25,106 bases of DNA. It comes from Condylostoma magnum. Lineage: Eukaryota; Ciliophora; Heterotrichea; Heterotrichida; Condylostomatidae. Position 1 is the first letter of the stretch. The number at the start of each line of letters is the position of its first letter. The notes under the pieces are model-generated. The model saw nothing but the letters and a program-made list of their open reading frames with translations, was not told where the DNA came from and did not search any database. Below, in pieces: positions 9,503 to 18,712 of the stretch. Made by a program: the position numbers and the translations under genes. The stretch is from contig CAKKTI010000326.1 of assembly GCA_920105805.1 (NCBI GenBank), positions 1 through 25,106 on the forward strand, read 5' to 3'.

Positions 9503-11281
9503 CTAATTAAGCTTTTCCTCTTCATAATTAATGATACCTTCCAGTACTTTCATTATTCTTAAACATTTCTCTTCCTAAAACGGCTGACATGCAACTTGAA
9601 TAGCTAATGGAAGCCCATCTGAATTTTTCAACACTTCTTTTTGTATCTTTTCTATATAAGGATTATCATTAGTATGTTCAAGTTCAGATTCTCTTACTTT
9701 GCTTAAAGGTAAACTACCAACAGTATAATCGAGTAAATTGAAAAGTATAGTATAAACTAACGATAAAATAGTAGGACCGAAATACTTATGCGGAACAGCT
9801 GGGCCTTATATCGGTATTATCAAAGCATCAATTTACTATTACTCCCATAACTCCAAAAATTGGTGTTTATATAACTCTGCTCTTTTCCATACCTACTCCA
9901 GCTATGCAACTGTTTTTACACTTAATTGTTCAGGAAGGGTTTTAAAATATGGTGAAGCGTACTTAGCAAGCCAACTTCCGTATAAAGGTCTAACACATTC
10001 AGGCATAAAGGCAGCGTTTAAAAATTGCTGTAAATCAGGCATTGGTAATTCCCCTTACAAAATGTCAATTTTTCCCATAGCACCCATCATTATTCCAAAC
10101 ACAATATCACATACCTCTTGGATCATTGGAGGATTCATCTCTACACACTCATACCCCTGCTATACTAGTTAATCTTTCAATTTAAGTATATTTTCCTAGA
10201 ACTACAGTGGCATTGGCCAAATTCCAAGAGACAGGCAATAACCAAACTTTATTTAAGCCTTCTCCTTATATAGATTTTCTCTCCATGGAAGATAAGGTAT
10301 AGTTCTGTCAATTTTATAATTATTTTTCTAGCACATGACACGCATCGCAGCTACTAAATCTTTTACTTCTCTTCCCATCGGACCCCAACATGATCTTATA
10401 TTGGCTCTTATGGCTTTTGGGATTGGGCCTATATCAGTTATTCTATTTGAACTTGGCTTTAATCCGTATACACCTTACCACCCACTAGGCAGCCTTATAC
10501 TTCCTCCTATATCTGAGCCGATTCCTAAGCTTGAAAATTTCAAAGCTAGGGCTGTTGCCTCCCCGCCACTTGAGCCACCTGAGGATCTATCCATATTAAA
10601 CGCGTTTTTGCAATGGCCTGTTATGTGATTGTAGGTCTCAGTGCTTCGTCCTAGTTAACTCATTGTTGTCTTTATGTAGAATATCGCCCCAGCATTACGT
10701 AATGATTTTGCAATTAAACAATCTTCTTTGATTACTTAATACGACTGAGATGAACATCCTTTGGAAAGTGTGAAATCTTTTGCTGCAATCATGTCTTTGA
10801 GGCTGATTGGAAGACCATGCATTGGGCCTATTATTTTTCCTTTTTCCCTTAGTTAATCGTAATATCTAGCTGTCCTGAGAGATTCCTCAATGTGTAAGTC
10901 AGAAATAGCATTATACTCTCGTCCAATCTCATACAACTATTGGAAATAACTTAATAGAATTTATTCAGAAGAGAACTCCCTGCTTTTCAATCCTTTTAGT
11001 AGTTAGGTAGAAGTTGAATTCAGTATTTTTAGCCTTATATCCCTTGGGACCTTATCTAATTTAGCCAGTGATGAAATCTTAGCCTGAATATGCATATTTC
11101 TCCTCTTTCCAAGTTTGATTGATGTTTAGTGCTCTTCGGTTAATAAATTAACAGTTTTTCTTATCTTATTTCCAAAGTAAAAGGTGATAATAGCTGCAAT
11201 ACTCAAACCTGCATATACCACATCTTACATATGCAAACCAGGGTAGGGTAATTAAGCTATGTCCTTTTGTTTTAAAGCCAT
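9503..11281 (-). CDS. Fatty-acid amide hydrolase (FAAH-type amidase)
   Basis: A predicted membrane-bound serine amidase that hydrolyses fatty-acid amides; 592 aa against 579 in human FAAH, aligning over the whole length without an intron. One N-terminal membrane helix (res ~21-38, VVYAGLSIAAIITFYFG) and the amidase-signature core follow. The Ser-cisSer-Lys triad is visible: Lys162 in LPISLKDM, Ser237 in SGGSSGGE and Ser261 in DIGGSIRLP, with the 24-residue Ser-Ser spacing of mammalian FAAH. The C-terminal block GLPLAIQVACQPFQEEKCLRIM matches human LPVAVQCVALPWQEELCLRFM. It ends KLN-TAG about where human FAAH ends; the next in-frame TGA lies deep in the opposing gene. The start Met (11281) follows the kinase's TAA TAA directly and in the same frame, so a kinase-FAAH fusion is possible. 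Met18 is an alternative start. Confidence 0.95.
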
Positions 11282-11284
11282 TTA

Positions 11285-12298
11285 TTAACTATTATCATCC
11301 CTAGATTTATCTAGCTGAATACGAAAGTACTCAGACAGTTTTTACTACGGTTATACTGCATACTCGTCTCAGTCAACTCTAACTTCCTTCATAAACATAG
11401 CCTTACGCTTATTTCCCCTGCGATTGAATTAAGATTTTTATCTTTTTGCAATTCATTCAAGTCTTGGAATTACATTAGCTTCAATGGCTATTTGTTTGAT
11501 TAGGTTAAAAATGTAGGTGTAGTCTGGGATTTCGTAGTTTTCCAATGATCGAACATAGCTGAATATGTCTTAGAATTGTACAGGACATCCTTCAAATAAT
11601 TCTTATGGGGAAATTTTAGACTTTATACTGTAAATTCTTCTCCACTTTTCAGCTTTATTCGCAGCTTTGATATTCCTTCAAGGTAGCCTTCCGTTAATCA
11701 GATATACTAAAATATACATAAACGATTCTAAGTCATCTTTTTGGGATTAATTCACTAGTAAATGGGAATTCAGAGACGCAAATGCTGGATTCCCGATATG
11801 CACTCTCATTTACTACTAATGTACAAATTATCTTGGTATTTTCTTAGCAAGTCCAAAATCAATTAAATAAAACTTCTAACGCTCCTAATCGAGTAAAAAC
11901 TGTTGTAGTTTTAAGTCTCTATGTATATAACGGTTAAAATGCAATCTAGTTATTCGCTCTAGTATCTATATAGATATTTCCAGAATAGTGTTTAATTAAA
12001 ATGAGCCCTATCTTTTAAATACTTAGAACATACTCTCTCCAAGGAGCTACATAACTGTGTATTAGTATTGTCCATGTATAAAACTCTCAATAAATGTAGG
12101 TATACCATCCTCATTTGAAAGCTTTGATAAGATTTAAGGCTCTGATTAGTTTTAGTTATCAAACATTTTACAGATTTTGATAGCTACATTTTAATTTGTG
12201 CTGAGGTTTATTGCCTCAAAAACTTCTCCAAAACTTCCTTTGCCTAATTGTTTTACAATCTGGTATCTATCTTATAAAATTCGTAGTTTTTTATGCAT
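11285..12298 (-). CDS. Casein kinase 1 family protein kinase
   Basis: A predicted Ser/Thr kinase, 337 aa, the usual size of a short CK1. It starts MHKKLRILQDRYQIVKQLG. Gly loop GKGSFGEV (res 19-26), VAIK Lys41, catalytic loop HRDLKLQQF (126-134), DFG at 147-149, and the CK1 hallmarks 'GNPAFASLNSHL', 'DDLESFMYILVYLINGRLPW' (Trp207 is TGA) and 'YTYIFNLIKQIA'. The loop is unusual: CK1 has HRDIKPEN, here Pro-Glu-Asn is Leu-Gln-Gln, so the Mg-binding Asn is replaced by Gln133. A basic tail (RQKSQFNRRGNKRK) and MKEVRVDWDEY follow the domain. Reading reaches TAA TAA (11282-11287) and then, with no spacer, the FAAH Met in the same frame. Confidence 0.9.
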
Positions 12299-12471
12299 TT
12301 TGTATTAGATTTATTGTAAAATATGCAAATTGGTGAAATTTTTAAATGTTGACTTAAAAATATGCGTTCTTCTATAATTTACAAAAGTTGCTATTGAGTT
12401 AATTAAAATATTGAATTATTGTAATTGTTCTAATTTCTGAACTAGTAATTTAATGATATAAAACTTGAAAT
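12299..12471. promoter_or_regulatory. Divergent intergenic region between kinase and USP-like genes
   Basis: 173 bp of AT-rich DNA between two divergently oriented start codons, so it should carry both promoters. No motif is called. Confidence 0.4.
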
Positions 12472-13809
12472 ATGGGATCAGCTTGCAGTGGAAAAGGCAT
12501 ACAATAAAATACTGCCCCTCGTACGGTCTTACCAGTATAAAAGGAGTAAAGTACAAGTCAATTAAGCTATCAATTCACCAAATCTACATAGCCATAAACA
12601 TTAAGTCTTATGGAGTACAGTACAATTTAAATGTAATTTAACTAAAACAATGAAGAACTGGTGGATCAAAGATTACCAGGCTTGGAGAATTTAAATGATA
12701 ATTCTTTCATTAATGTAATACTCTAAGCTTTACTTAACACTTAACCACTTGCTTATTATTTTCAACAGGGAAATTTTCACCAGGATTTAAGTGAGGAGGA
12801 TGATTACACGATAACAGAAGCTTTTTCCGAACTAGTTGAGTACTATTGAGCATAAAATTATGATTTTATTAGGCCTGGATATCTAATGTAATTGATATAA
12901 GAATCTTTGGATGATAATTTGACTGATCCTTATGATTTTCTACAATTCTTTCTTTAAAAACTAAGTGACCAGACTAATAGATCATAGAAATTGTAGCAGT
13001 CTATGGATAATTAGTAAAATAATTACTAAAATAGCGATGCAATGGCAAAAATGAAATGAGATTAAGACCAGTAAGAAGAAAGTTCAGTAATTGGGGATAT
13101 TTTCAAGGGTTAGTTAAAAATTATTGAGAAGTGTGCAATTTGTGGTTGAGAAAAAGTAGATTTTACAGTGTTTACCTCTCTAAGTCTTACAATTCCAGAC
13201 ATGGATGATGATGTTAATTTAATAGACTGTATTTATGAGTACTAAAAAGAGTAAGTTATAGATAAGAAATGGAAATGCGAGCAATGTAATAAGAATGTAT
13301 CAGCTATAAGGCATCATGAGATTTTTAGATTGCCAGCAGTACTGATTTTACATTTAAAGCGATTTAATAAGGCTTAAAATAAGATACCAATAGAAATCCC
13401 CAAAGAAAATTTGGATTTGACTGAGTTTGTTACAGGGCTTTATGATATAAGTCCAGTATACAGCCTTTACACAAAGATAGATTATACAGGGGAGAATAAT
13501 GAGTGCAATTATACAGCAATCTGCTAAAACTTTTTAAATTCCCAGTGAATTAAGTATTAGGACTAATCAGTTACTTAAATGACAGTGGAAAAGTTAGTAT
13601 TTAACAGTAAAAAGTCATATATACTATTTTATTACAACCAGTGCTAAAGTTATATCATGAGATAAGGTCCTGAGCCTCAATAAGTATTATACCATAAGCA
13701 AGAAAGTGATTTTGAGTTAGAAAGTCAGTAAAGTCCATCACATTATTTCAAAAAGGTAGGTGTACTGAGTAAATCTACTATTTCTACCATGAAGTTCGAC
13801 TGTAATTAA
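12472..13809 (+). CDS. USP-fold protein without catalytic Cys and His (predicted inactive deubiquitinase)
   Basis: A 445-residue protein with the ubiquitin-specific protease (C19) fold. The start at 12472 gives MGSACSGKG, a likely N-myristoylation site (Gly2) with a palmitoylable Cys5. The family Cys box (GLxNLGNTCYMNxxLQ) reads GLENLNDNSFINVILQ, so the nucleophile is Ser78. The His box (YxLxAVxxHxGxxxxGHYTAY) reads YSLYTKIDYTGENNECNYTAI, so the catalytic His is Asn346. The fold is otherwise kept: zinc ribbon CAICGW and CEQC, LPAVLILHLKRFN, and QWIKYQDQSV (Trp is TGA, family Trp) followed by SYILFYY. Loss of both residues argues for a ubiquitin-binding scaffold, not a protease. It ends at TAA TAA (13807-13812), 22 bp before the next ATG; reading on to the next TGA would overlap that gene by about 100 bp. 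Confidence 0.9.
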
Positions 13810-13831
13810 TAATTTTTGTTAAGCAATAAAT

Positions 13832-14479
13832 ATGAGCAAATACTACCTTACATTTTATAACCTTTTGCAACTTTACGGGTGGAGTAATATTCTAGGGATG
13901 ATGGTGACTCGAATAAGTAACAACCAATATGACTGTAATGACTAGGTTTTAATTCATTACATCAAAACATTCCAGCTAATGATGGTAATGGAGATGTTTC
14001 ACATTATTCTGAAATTATCATCTGGTTCATTGTCCGCTTGTATAATGTAGCTCTTCTCTAGACTGCTAATTGCAAATTTTACACTAGCAACTGCACCTGG
14101 GAACATTGGATGTGTATTGACTGTTCTAAGTTGGTCAATTACTGAAGTAGTTAGGTATAGTCACTACATAACAAACACTGTAGGCATTAATCTGTATGTA
14201 TTGACCTGGCTGAGATATACTCTGTTTTTGGTACTTTATCCTTTGGGCTATACAGGAGAGTTAATTACTTTATACTATGCTCATGATACATTGTCACAAT
14301 GTTGTCCGAGAAAGTTTTCACTTAGCATGCCTAATCAATTCAATGTGGCTTTTGACTTTTACTATGCTGTCTATTTCGTATATGCACCGCTGACTATTCA
14401 GGGATTTTGGAAATTGTATGGGTATATGCTGAGGCAAAGGAGAATCAAGCTTAGTGGAAGTAGTAAAAAGGATAGTTAG
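13832..14479 (+). CDS. Very-long-chain (3R)-3-hydroxyacyl-CoA dehydratase (PHS1/HACD)
   Basis: A predicted ER multi-pass enzyme for the dehydration step of very-long-chain fatty-acid elongation; 215 aa against 217 in yeast Phs1. The N-terminus MSKYYLTFYNLLQLYGWSNIL matches the family entry 'YLxxYNxxQxxGW'. Then come FQLMMVMEMFHIILKL (family QxxAxLExxHxxLG), MQLFSRLL, SWSITEVVRYSHY, and WLRYTLFLVLYPLGYTGE. The catalytic pair of Phs1 (Tyr149, Glu156) corresponds to Tyr136 and Glu143 with the same spacing. The C-terminus has YGYMLRQRRIKL and a short Lys/Ser tail ending at TAG TAG (14477-14482); a TGA at 14492 is the other possible stop. No intron. The start lies 22 bp after the USP-like gene's stop, same strand. 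Confidence 0.95.
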
Positions 14480-14556
14480 TAGTTTAGGTTATGAAGTATT
14501 GATTTAAAGTTGTCTTATATACTAATTTAATAGATCAGTCATTTTACATAACAAAA

Positions 14557-15669
14557 ATGACAAGCCCGCGCCTGTACTCAGAAATAAACTCCTAACGCCC
14601 AGATTCTTATTCAGACTATCAAAACATGTCTTTAAGCTGGGGAAAATAGGAGAATTACGAGATAGTGTCTAAAATAGGGCGAGGAAAATATGCAGAAGTA
14701 TTCAGAGGATTAAATGTTTTGAACATGTAACAAGTAATTATTAAAGCCCTGCATCCTATAAGAAGGCGTAAAATAAAGAGAGAGATTAAAATCCTGTAAG
14801 CTATTGGAGGTGGTCCAAATGTTCCTCAGCTTTTAGATATTGTAAAAGATTCACCTTCTAAAACACCTTGTTTAGTAATGTCCTACTTCCCAGCTGATGA
14901 TTATAGGTAGATCTGCTTGAATCTAGCAGACTTTGATATCAGATTTTATATGTATGAACTGTTGAAGACCTTAGACTATATTCACTCTTAAGGAGTTATG
15001 CATAGGGACATAAAGCCTGGAAACATACTAATCAATCATTCCACCAGAAGCTTAAAAATTACAGATTTTGGATTATCTGAGTTTTACTACCAATCAACTC
15101 CTTATAATGTGAGAGTTTCAACTAGATATTACAAAGCCCCAGAGCTACTGGTTGGTAATCAGTATTACGATTATGCTGTTGATGTCTGGAGTGCAGGCAC
15201 ACTTTTTGCAGGTTTGATATTCAAAAGAGAGCCTTTCTTCCATGGGCATGATAATTATGATTAATTGGTGAAAATTACTAGATTTCTGGGGAGTGAGGCA
15301 CTTGGAGATTATATTGAGAAATATGAAATTGAAGCTTTAAGTTAGTTTGAGAGTTTATTAGGATTGTTTTAGAAAAGAGTATTGAATAAGTATATTAAGC
15401 CTGAGAATAAAGATTTAGCTGTTCCTGAAGCCTTAGATTTACTGTCTTAAATGCTGAAATTTGATTAGAATGAAAGAATTTTGCCCTAGGAAGCTTTAGA
15501 ACATCCTTATTTTGCACCTGTTGTAGAAGTGATTGAAAAGGTAAATAAAGGAGGAGCTCTTAAGTTACCTAAAAATTCACCAATGCATAATACAGCAGTT
15601 ATTTTAAAAAGAGAAAAAGCTAAACTTGATAAGTAGTTAAATAGATTTATTATGTTGAATAGTAATTAA
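14557..15669 (+). CDS. Casein kinase 2 catalytic subunit alpha
   Basis: A predicted constitutively active acidophilic Ser/Thr kinase, 370 aa (yeast Cka1 372). Gly loop [13 protein letters not shown] Lys63, and then the CK2-specific basic cluster [15 protein letters not shown] (CK2 usual: [15 protein letters not shown]), [10 protein letters not shown], catalytic loop HRDIKPGN (149-156), [44 protein letters not shown], and the C-terminal [28 protein letters not shown]. Two departures: CK2 has DWG where this protein has DFG (170-172), and HRDVKPHN reads HRDIKPGN, so it is a slightly divergent CK2 alpha, perhaps one of several paralogues. It ends at TAA 15667; TAA 15679 and TGA ~15703 follow. The spacer to HACD is 77 bp, same strand. 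Confidence 0.94.
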
Positions 15670-15998
15670 ATACATTTATAAGGCTGTTTTATTCAAATGT
15701 GACATTCTTTATTTTAGGGAATTTATGCAGGTTGTTGGCTCTAATAAGACATCTGGAATGTATAACTAGAGAGTGTAAATAGTTGTCTTCTAATTAGCAT
15801 ACTTAAACAAATATTATATTCAAAATGTACCTATAAGGATATCAGACTCATTAGATATTTCTAAAATTTTACTTATCTAGCTAAAACTACTTAATATCAA
15901 ATAATCCACCCATTAAACATTCCTAAGATTAATTAAAGCTCTTATTTTAGGCTTATAGTAAAAATAAAGGTTACACATTTTACAACATAAATTTAAAA
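15670..15998. other. AT-rich intergenic region, nothing recognised
   Basis: About 330 bp between the CK2 alpha stop and the phosphatase start. It is AT-rich, and neither strand shows codon texture or a recognisable RNA. It presumably holds a short 3' UTR and the promoter of the next gene. Confidence 0.5.
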
Positions 15999-16580
15999 AT
16001 GAAATTCCACAAAACGAAAAGCAGCTCGAAACAAAATCCTACTAAGCTAATAAAACCTATAAGTTAAAGTAAACTTACATTAGTATTGGATTTAGATGAA
16101 ACACTGATACACAGCTGGCTTAGAAAACCAGACTCTTATGATTTTTGTATAAGTATCTAAACTGAAGGTAAAATAGCTACGATATATGTTAAAATGCGAC
16201 CATTTCTACTGTAATTCCTCAAATATGCAGCTTAGAGGTACGAGCTAGTATTATATACTGCATCCTCTTTTCTCTATGCTACAGAAATAATTAAGAAAAT
16301 TGATCCTTATAGGATGTTTTTCCAATAAATTTTAACAAGAGAAAACTGCATACAGTAAAACAGCAAATATATGAAAGATTTAGCACTTATATAAAGAGAT
16401 ATGAAAAAAGTAGTAATGATTGATAACGATTCTAGTTGCTTATTACAACAGGACAATGTCATTCAAGTTACTAGTTGGATTGGAGAAATGAAGGATTAAT
16501 AATTATTGGGAGTTCTGAAAATTATGTCCTTACTACAAAATTATGAAGATATCAGACAATTTATAACATGCAAAGTATAG
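15999..16580 (+). CDS. FCP1/SCP-type (CTD-like) phosphatase of the HAD superfamily
   Basis: A predicted Asp-based phosphatase, 193 aa, the size of a minimal SCP/CTDSP or Dullard catalytic domain. After a short basic N-terminus, LTLVLDLDETLIHSW carries the DxDxT catalytic motif (Asp31 nucleophile, Asp33, Thr35). It is followed by KMRPFLLQFLKYAAQRYELVLYTAS (family 'VxxRPGxxxFLxxxxxxxEIVVFTAS'), IDPYRMFFQQILTRENC, YMKDLALIQRDMKKVVMIDNDSS (family 'KDLSxLGRDLxxVIIVDNSP') and a C-terminal LLGVLKIMSLLQNYEDIRQFI. The usual RPG reads RPF. It ends at TAG 16578-16580, with TAA 16593 behind it; the next TGA would run into the convergent small gene. Targets cannot be told from sequence. Confidence 0.9.
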
Positions 16581-16610
16581 TTAATTAATTTTTAAAGTAA
16601 ATGTTTAGTA

Positions 16611-16724
16611 TTATTTCCTAATTTTATCACCTTCTTTACCTCTTGGCCTAATAAAATCTGTGTATATCATGTATCCAAGCACAAGTAAAACAGGAATAAG
16701 CACTAGAAAGTCGTTTAGTGTCAT
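16611..16724 (-). CDS. 37-residue single-pass membrane peptide
   Basis: I do not recognise this. Reading down from ATG 16724 gives a short polar N-terminus (MTLND), one strongly hydrophobic segment (FLVLIPVLLVLGYMIYTDF, with PV in the middle) and a basic tail RPRGKEGDKIRK, ending at TAA. The frame stays open upstream to another ATG at 16805 (64 aa), but the added residues are unremarkable, so I prefer the inner start. Size and topology resemble small accessory subunits of membrane complexes; no homology is claimed. It converges on the phosphatase gene with about 30 bp between stops. Confidence 0.5.
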   Translation of the reverse strand: MTLNDFLVLIPVLLVLGYMIYTDFIRPRGKEGDKIRK

Positions 16725-16979
16725 TTTTATTTTATGAGAAGATGTATTGTTTATTTCGCCAGTATGTAGCATAATTCTGTATATAAAATGGCTTTTAGTA
16801 CACAAAGTTAGCTATAACTACTAATTTAAAGCTTGTAAAGTTTTATTTTCTATGGAAATTTTTATGGCTGCTTGCCAGCTTTATAATCCAATTAATCTAA
16901 AGCAATTATTTTTGTAGTTTTCAAACTCTTTTTAAGCAATAATTAAGAAAACTTACTAGAAAAGCATTCAGAGATAAAA

Positions 16980-17793
16980 ATGTTAAAACTAGGTAAATGG
17001 ACAAATAATACTCTTGTAAAACAACTACAAGTTTATTACAGAAATAGATTAAAATTGTTAACAGTCTCTTAATTAACTTATGTCAAATCAATACATCTTA
17101 TTTATTTCCATTTAATTAAAATATTGATAATGGAAAGACTATATTAATGAGAAAAGTTAAGAAATTATTCTTATGCAATACAGTTTATATAATAGTTTTT
17201 AATTTGAAAAATCAGAAATAATATATTTATGCTAGTTTAAATTATATTTCAACCATGATATCAAGCAAAGTTCATATTATGTTATTTGATATCTATATGA
17301 AGATGAGTCTGTTATAAAAACAAAGTAGACCTTTTAGTAAGAATCATTTCAAGGATGTGCTTCTCCATGCATTGTAATTAATGTCTGACAATATAATGAA
17401 GAATGTACTCCTCTATTTAAAATTCGGAAATAGTCTATTTCTCGATTTGTTAGCTAAACCCAGGATGACATGATATCCCCTGTATTTAATAGCTGAAAAG
17501 CTTTAAAACTAAACGTATAAAGTATTATTGAAGGTTTAAAATAAGTAAGTATTTTGAGAGTGAAGTTATATTGCAAAGAGTTAAAGTATATGGTAATTTA
17601 CGATTCTAGATTAATTTTATGTAATGTTAAAGTAAGATTCTCTTTTGATAGAATACCTTGCTAATGCTTCAAATTTATAAGTCAGGCGAATTATCAGATA
17701 GCTTAATCCTCCTTATAAAAATTTCAAATTATGCTATTAATTAACTAAGTCAACATGATTAGGAATTTATCTCTAATAATTATGATAGAATAA
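16980..17793 (+). CDS. Unrecognised protein, 265 aa, one 16-nt intron
   Basis: I cannot assign a family. The support is codon texture: from 17032 to 17793 the frame gives a balanced, globular-looking protein with charged and aromatic residues well spread (QLKYWQWKDYINEKSQ, DESVIKTKQTFQQESF, LFKIRKQSISRFVSQTQDD, SILRVKLYCKELKYMVIYD). Four TGA codons read as Trp in WQW, VIW, NVW and NSW. A start at ATG 16980 (MLKLGKWTNNTL) is joined by removing 16 nt (17016-17031). Without an intron, ATG 17080 gives 237 aa. The C-terminal ~100 residues could form a beta-rich domain of PH-like character, but this is only an impression. It ends at TAA 17791. Confidence 0.5.
17016..17031 (+). other. 16-nt intron (predicted)
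   Basis: GTAAAACAACTACAAG begins with GT and ends with AG. Its removal joins MLKLGKWTNNTL to FITEIDQNCQQSLNQL in one frame. Introns of 15-16 nt are typical of other heterotrich ciliates, which is known for the group; here the support is only the frame joining. Confidence 0.35.
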
Positions 17794-18119
17794 AAATAGT
17801 ACTTATGAAACAATAGTTTGAATATATATGTTTTGTAGTATCTACCCTCTAAAATAACTAAATATGTTTTCTACCCCCCTTAAAATAATTTCCTCAACTT
17901 TTTAAATATCGCTTTAATAGGTCTTTATCAACTATAAAAGTGTTTTTTAAACAAATATATTAATAAATCATAATCCTCAGATGAGAAACTAAGTATTACT
18001 AAAGAAAAAAATTATAGTTTACATTTATCTCATATTTCTACTGCTTTCTAAACGACTAACTTCTTGTTATTGATTAGTTTAGATGTCTTTTAATCAGTAG
18101 AACCTTTATAATATATATG
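17794..18119. other. AT-rich intergenic region with an imperfect short repeat
   Basis: About 325 bp of noncoding DNA between two unrecognised genes. Two related short units, TCTACCCTCTAAAATAA (from ~17840) and TCTACCCCCCTTAAAATAA (from ~17872), lie 32 bp apart. An ATG at 18083 opens a second frame (MSFNQQNLYNIYDGWW) with some coding look and could be an upstream exon of the next gene. Confidence 0.4.
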
Positions 18120-18659
18120 ATGGCTGATGGATTATAAAGTTTATTGAATATAATACAACTTATGGGAAAATCATTAGCATCTTTTGTATTTTCAGGCGTT
18201 AATTTTTCTTATTTAGCTTTGTATCTTGCAGTTTATTAGAGGAATATATAAATACGAGCCTATACCGATTAATTCATCTGTTTTAACTTATAATATGAAT
18301 AGAATATGTTAAAATTCGCTATGTTGCCTGGCTTTGATCGACTACTAAAATTTGAACAACATTTCATAATTATTCAAATCCATATAAAGTAATAGAGTTG
18401 TATCCTATCAATTATCATTTCAAGTTGTACCTATTTCACTTAGAATTGATATTGTTTATTCTATGGAGATGTTATAGTCTTTCCTAAGCATTGCTATACT
18501 TATCTCTGTGAGTACTTGACCCTACAACCGCTTATAAAGTAAGAGTATTACGACCTAAAACACGTACATGCTAAAGAAATGCAGCTATAATTAGATAATC
18601 CTCTTCTAATTATTCTATCATATACACTCAGACTACTCCTATCAGTATATTTCTGTTAA
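18120..18659 (+). CDS. Unrecognised protein with hydrophobic segments
   Basis: I do not recognise this. The frame from ATG ATG (18117/18120) gives about 179 aa: MADGLQSLLNIIQLMGKSLA, a hydrophobic stretch (SFVFSGVNFSYLALYLAVY, res ~24-42), a polar middle (MLPGFDRLLKFEQHF), another hydrophobic stretch, and a well-textured C-terminal part (FYGDVIVFPKHCYTYLCEYL, KQEYYDLKHVHAKEMQL, LLIILSYTLRLLLSVYFC), ending at TAA 18657. The C-terminal half looks coding; the N-terminal half could instead come from the frame starting at 18083, joined by a short intron. It ends 53 bp before the giant gene. Confidence 0.4.
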
Positions 18660-18712
18660 TTTTTAACTTTTATTCACTAATTTCCTAATTAAAATCAAAA
18701 ATATAAAAAAAA

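Noticed and set aside
11282-11287. Reading TAA TAA as proof that the kinase gene is frameshifted or degraded
   Set aside because: Both codons are ordinary sense or stop codons in this code and both flanking proteins are intact.
12480-12560. Possible tRNA or 5S rRNA in the relatively GC-rich patch before the USP domain
   Set aside because: No A/B box pair or cloverleaf could be formed, and the patch is in frame with the USP-like gene as its MGSACS N-terminus.
13810-13932. C-terminal extension of the USP-like protein through TAA TAA to TGA 13930
   Set aside because: The extra residues are the shadow of the dehydratase N-terminus, which matches its family in another frame.
18120-18640. Minus-strand gene opposite the unrecognised plus-strand protein (patches such as ARYKAKQEKLTPENTKDAND)
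   Set aside because: The texture is patchy, with no clear start, and its best parts lie opposite well-textured plus-strand codons; the plus-strand reading is more even.
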